From an uncultured bacterium (GTDB lineage Bacteria; Bacillota; Clostridia; Lachnospirales; Lachnospiraceae), in NCBI GenBank assembly GCA_937916345.1, contig CALFUE010000191.1, positions 1 to 7,684 on the forward strand: 7,684 nucleotides of DNA, given 5' to 3'. The notes beneath the pieces were generated by a model. It saw only the letters and a program-made list of their open reading frames with translations, had not been told where the DNA came from and made no database searches. The position numbers and the translations under genes are program-made. Position 1 is the stretch's first letter. Every line of letters starts with the position of its first letter. This document shows positions 4,592 through 7,684 of the stretch, piece after piece.

Positions 4592-7222
4592 GATCATTTC
4601 TCTCAACTCATACAGGATATCAAGCGCCTCTTTCGGTGTCAAGGCGTCAGGATCTGTCTCCCTTAATCGCAGGACGACGGGTGAGGGATCTTTTGCTGTT
4701 TCATCCCGGGTTTCCCCGGGCGAAACCAGATCAAAGAACGAGAGCTGACCCGACATGCTCTTTTCAGTCACTTTTTCGACTACCAAGTCGGAGCCCGCGC
4801 CGGATAATTCCGCAGATATCATCCTTGCTCTCGATAACACCTCTTCCGGAACCCCCGCCAGAGCCGCAACCGATATGCCGTAGCTCTTGTCGGCGCCGCC
4901 GGGCATTATCTTTCTCAGGAATATGATATCGCTGCCCTGCTCACGGACTGCTATACGGTAATTCTTCACGCCGAAGAGCTTGCCCTGCAGCTTTGTCAGC
5001 TCGTGGTAATGTGTAGCAAAGAGCGTTTTTGCGAATATATTTGACGCGATATACTCCACCACCGCCCAGGCGATAGAGAGGCCGTCAAAGGTTGATGTGC
5101 CACGCCCGATCTCATCTAGTATCAGGAGGGAATCCTTTGTGGCGTGCCGCAGTATGTTTGCCACCTCAGTCATCTCCACCATAAAGGTAGATGCTCCGGC
5201 AGCCAGATCATCCGAGGCTCCGACTCTGGTAAATATCCTGTCGCAGATTCCTATTTCTGCGCTTGATGCCGGTACGAAGGATCCCATCTGCGCCATAAGG
5301 ACTATGATGGCCACCTGGCGCATATATGTAGATTTTCCCGCCATATTCGGGCCTGTGATGATGGCGATGCGCTCACCTGAATCGTCAAGTAGTGCGTCGT
5401 TCGGCACGAACCTGCTCTTTCCCGAGAGCTTTTCCACAACAGGATGCCGGCCTTCCTTTACCTTTATCACGCCATCCTTCCTCATGACAGGTCTCACATA
5501 TCTGTTTGCTACAGCCACATGAGCCAGGGAAAGATACACATCAAGCGCCGCCACAGCCTTGGCTGTCCGCTGTATCCTTATGATGTTTTCCGATATGAAT
5601 CCCTTTAATTCCTCAAACAGCGCAAACTCGATATTTGAGAGCTTTTCAGTGGCCGTCAGGAGCTTTTCCTCCAGCTCCTTTAATCTGGGAGTCACGAATC
5701 TCTCAGCATTGGTCAGTGTCTGCTTCCTGATAAAATAATCGGGAACATTTCCCAGATTAGAGTTAGTCACTTCCAGATAATAGCCGAAAACCTTGTTGTA
5801 TTTTATGCGGAGGTTTTTTATCCCGGTATTCTCCCGCTCCTTTTGCTCGATCTCTGCGATGACCTGCTTTCCTCCGGTCTTTAAGCCGCGTAGCTCATCG
5901 ACCTCGGCGCTGTAGCCGTCCTTTATGAGATCGCCGTCATGGATAGTCACCGGGGCGTCGTCGCTGATCTCTGCGGTGATCCTCTCCTCGATGTCCGTCA
6001 GGGGATCGATATCCTCGTCGATCTTTACAAGCAGATCCGATGATACGTCTGATATGAGACTTTTTATCCCGGCGAGAACCGAAATGGAATCCCTGAAGGA
6101 CAAGATATCTCTCGGATTTGCAGTATTGTAGGTTATACGGGTAAGAAGCCTCTCCAGATCGTAAACCCTGTCAAGCAATTGCCGAAGCTCTATGCGCCTT
6201 ACCTCCTCCGCTGAGAGTTCCTCCACCGCGTCCAGACGGTCATTTATTGCATTTTGATCTGTCAGGGGCTTTTCTATGAAATCTCTTAGCTTTCTGGCTC
6301 CCATGGCTGTTTTTGTCTGATCAAGAACACCAAGCAAAGAACCTGTCTTTTTCTTTTCCCTCAGCGTCTCAACCAGCTCCAGATTTCTGATGGCTGTCTG
6401 ATCCAGCAGCATGAAGCCCTTTGTGTTTATGGGTGTTATATTTGTGATGGCGGCGGGGTCTACCTTCAGCATTTTCATCAGGTAATTGAGCAGCGCCCCA
6501 CAGGCTTTTGTGCCCTCCGAGTCAGGGATAAGTCCGAGTCCCGAAAGGCTTGTCACCTTGAAGTGGCCTGTTATGGTATCATTCACCCTCCCTTTTGAGA
6601 AGAACTCATTGCCTATCACGGTTTTTGAGATGCTGAGTCTTATGATGCACTCTTCTATCAATGACTCATCCCTAAAGTTTTCCTGCAGCAGCACCTCCGC
6701 AGGTGAAAACCGCTCCAGCTCTCCTGCCATCTCAGATGTATCATCCACCTCCGTCATAAAAAAATCTCCGGTTGAGATATCACTTATGGCAATACCGTAT
6801 TTTTTTTCACGATATATGCACATTATATAATTGTTTTTCTCGACATCCAGAGCCGATGCGTCCAGTGTCGTTCCCGGGGATATGACACGGATTACATCCC
6901 TTTTTACTATTCCCCTGGCTTTTTTCGGATCCTCCAGCTGCTCACAGACCGCCACGCGATAACCTTTGGCGATCAGCCTGGAAATATAGGTGTCGGCCGC
7001 GTGGAAGGGCACACCGCACATAGGCGCCCGCTCCGGCAATCCGCAGCTCTTCCCGGTGAGTGTAAGCTCAAGCTCTCTCGAGACAGTTTCTGCATCCTCA
7101 AAGAACATCTCGTAGAAATCCCCGAGGCGGTAAAACAGGATAGTCCCGGGATATTCCTTCTTTGTGTCTATATAGTGCTGCATCATTGGTGACAGCATCC
7201 GGTATTCTTCTTCATCCGGCAT
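4589..7222 (-). CDS. mutS: DNA mismatch repair protein MutS
   Basis: MutS recognises mismatches and small loops, then recruits MutL. At 877 residues it is of normal MutS1 length and complete. Domain I carries the mismatch-contacting Phe-x-Glu motif in GDFYEMFFEDA (35-45; Phe36, Glu38), followed by APMCGVPFHA (66-75). The connector and lever/clamp regions follow, with clamp motif NKVFGYYLEVT near 476-486. The ATPase domain has Walker A GPNMAGKST (624-632), ASDDLAAGASTFMVEM (669-684), Walker B LLILDEIGRGTS (699-710; Asp703, Glu704) and the THYHEL switch (737-742). QLSFF (826-830) is a beta-clamp binding motif, and the last 20 residues match the oligomerisation helix. The ATG at 7222 follows GGGGG at 7-nt spacing. 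mutL is not downstream, where it lies in many Firmicutes; argC takes that place. All key residues are present, so the protein should be functional. Confidence 0.98.
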   Translation of the reverse strand: MPDEEEYRMLSPMMQHYIDTKKEYPGTILFYRLGDFYEMFFEDAETVSRELELTLTGKSCGLPERAPMCGVPFHAADTYISRLIAKGYRVAVCEQLEDPKKARGIVKRDVIRVISPGTTLDASALDVEKNNYIMCIYREKKYGIAISDISTGDFFMTEVDDTSEMAGELERFSPAEVLLQENFRDESLIEECIIRLSISKTVIGNEFFSKGRVNDTITGHFKVTSLSGLGLIPDSEGTKACGALLNYLMKMLKVDPAAITNITPINTKGFMLLDQTAIRNLELVETLREKKKTGSLLGVLDQTKTAMGARKLRDFIEKPLTDQNAINDRLDAVEELSAEEVRRIELRQLLDRVYDLERLLTRITYNTANPRDILSFRDSISVLAGIKSLISDVSSDLLVKIDEDIDPLTDIEERITAEISDDAPVTIHDGDLIKDGYSAEVDELRGLKTGGKQVIAEIEQKERENTGIKNLRIKYNKVFGYYLEVTNSNLGNVPDYFIRKQTLTNAERFVTPRLKELEEKLLTATEKLSNIEFALFEELKGFISENIIRIQRTAKAVAALDVYLSLAHVAVANRYVRPVMRKDGVIKVKEGRHPVVEKLSGKSRFVPNDALLDDSGERIAIITGPNMAGKSTYMRQVAIIVLMAQMGSFVPASSAEIGICDRIFTRVGASDDLAAGASTFMVEMTEVANILRHATKDSLLILDEIGRGTSTFDGLSIAWAVVEYIASNIFAKTLFATHYHELTKLQGKLFGVKNYRIAVREQGSDIIFLRKIMPGGADKSYGISVAALAGVPEEVLSRARMISAELSGAGSDLVVEKVTEKSMSGQLSFFDLVSPGETRDETAKDPSPVVLRLRETDPDALTPKEALDILYELREMI

Positions 7223-7229
7223 TTTATTG

Positions 7230-7237
7230 CCCCCTTA
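7230..7237 (-). promoter_or_regulatory. Ribosome binding site of mutS fused to the upstream stop
   Basis: The minus strand reads TAAGGGGG, where TAA ends the FAD-dependent dehydrogenase gene, then 7 nt and the mutS ATG. The arrangement and spacing are the same as at the mutS/argC junction, although GGGGG is a weaker match to the anti-Shine-Dalgarno sequence than AGGAGG. Confidence 0.7.
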
Positions 7238-7684
7238 TATCCGTATATTCTTTATTATCCTGTCTGCCACCCTAACCCCGTCCGCGGCGGCAGATGTGAT
7301 ACCCCCGGCGTAGCCTGCGCCCTCGCCGGCGGGATATATACCTCCGACGCTGCTTGTCAATGCTTCGTCTCTTTTGATGCGTACAGGTGACGAGGTACGG
7401 CTCTCTATCGCTGAAAGTATGGTATCCTCTCTGTCAAAGCCTTTTATTATCTTTCCGAAATGAGTCATTGCGCTCACAAATTCCGACCTCATTTCCTCCG
7501 TAAACATGCCACTCAGGTCCGCGAAACCGCCCGCTCCCTTATGGCAGCTCGTAAATCCGCCGTATGAAGAGCTCTTTTCCCCCTGAAGGAAATCTCCGTA
7601 GAGCTGCTGCGGTATCCTTCCATTTGAGAGAGCAAAGGCATTCCTCTCCAGCTCCTCCAAAAATCTCAGACCGGCGAAGGGATC
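7235..7684 (-). CDS. FAD-dependent dehydrogenase (COG2509 type), C-terminal part
   Basis: This is an open reading frame that enters from the right edge with no start in the window; 149 residues of the C-terminus are visible, reading DPFAGLRFLEELERNAFAL at the edge. A TTG at 7660 is only an internal Leu codon. The closing motif GIYPAGEGAGYAGG (about 115-128 of the fragment) followed by SAAADGVRVADRII is the FAD-contacting C-terminal signature of the uncharacterised NAD(P)/FAD-dependent dehydrogenases of COG2509. The preceding SPVRIKRDE and the QGEKSSSYGG and SCHKGAG stretches also fit that family. The N-terminal Rossmann FAD-binding domain, usually some 300 or more residues, would lie beyond position 7684. 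The substrate is unknown for the family. It ends 12 nt before mutS, so it is probably the first visible gene of a mutS-argC operon. Confidence 0.85.
   Translation of the reverse strand, partial: DPFAGLRFLEELERNAFALSNGRIPQQLYGDFLQGEKSSSYGGFTSCHKGAGGFADLSGMFTEEMRSEFVSAMTHFGKIIKGFDREDTILSAIESRTSSPVRIKRDEALTSSVGGIYPAGEGAGYAGGITSAAADGVRVADRIIKNIRI

Overview
The window is an ordinary chromosomal housekeeping stretch from a low-to-mid GC Gram-positive anaerobe. I would place it in the Clostridia, most likely Lachnospiraceae. The reasons are the block rpmB - Asp23/YloU - DAK2/FakA-like - recG, a zinc-ribbon (four-Cys) ribosomal protein L28, a GerW/YtfJ-family sporulation protein, strong AGGAGG ribosome binding sites, AT-rich consensus promoters and frequent ATA and AGA/AGG codons. 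The family assignment is inference from protein style, not a search. All eight genes lie on the minus strand, so transcription runs from high to low coordinates.

Layout in transcription order: (1) 7684-7235, C-terminal part of a COG2509-type FAD-dependent dehydrogenase, cut by the window edge; (2) 7222-4589, complete mutS; (3) 4576-3629, type-2 argC. These three are packed with 12-nt gaps, and each ribosome binding site is fused to the preceding stop codon. (4) A strong promoter whose -35 box contains the argC stop codon drives ytfJ/gerW at 3568-3122. (5) A second promoter at 3114-3086 drives rpmB (2958-2773), which ends in a clear intrinsic terminator. (6) 2604-2245 Asp23/YloU, 2224-554 FakA/YloV-like DAK2 protein (GTG start) and the N-terminal quarter of recG (from 557 or 548) form a tight run; in other Firmicutes this block supports envelope/fatty-acid metabolism and DNA repair.

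The most unusual structure is a 100-bp direct repeat (9 mismatches, no gaps) at 2964-3063 and 2608-2707. It forms the 5' leader and ribosome binding site of both rpmB and the Asp23 gene and so flanks rpmB. It carries two possible RNA hairpins, a 10-bp perfect palindrome and a TTGACA box. Its duplication beyond the rpmB terminator suggests a shared regulatory leader or a duplication event.

The left edge is also odd. RecG homology stops near position 57-60, and the last ~57 bases are about one quarter GC and look like the lysine-rich end of an unrelated plus-strand gene. The window begins and ends in GATC, which suggests a cloned Sau3AI/MboI-type fragment; the left end may be a junction or artefact. 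I see no tRNA, rRNA, CRISPR array, transposase or phage gene. No gene-free stretch exceeds 300 bases; the two largest gaps (2605-2772 and 2959-3121) are described as leader, promoter and terminator regions. I found no convincing new multi-gene system.
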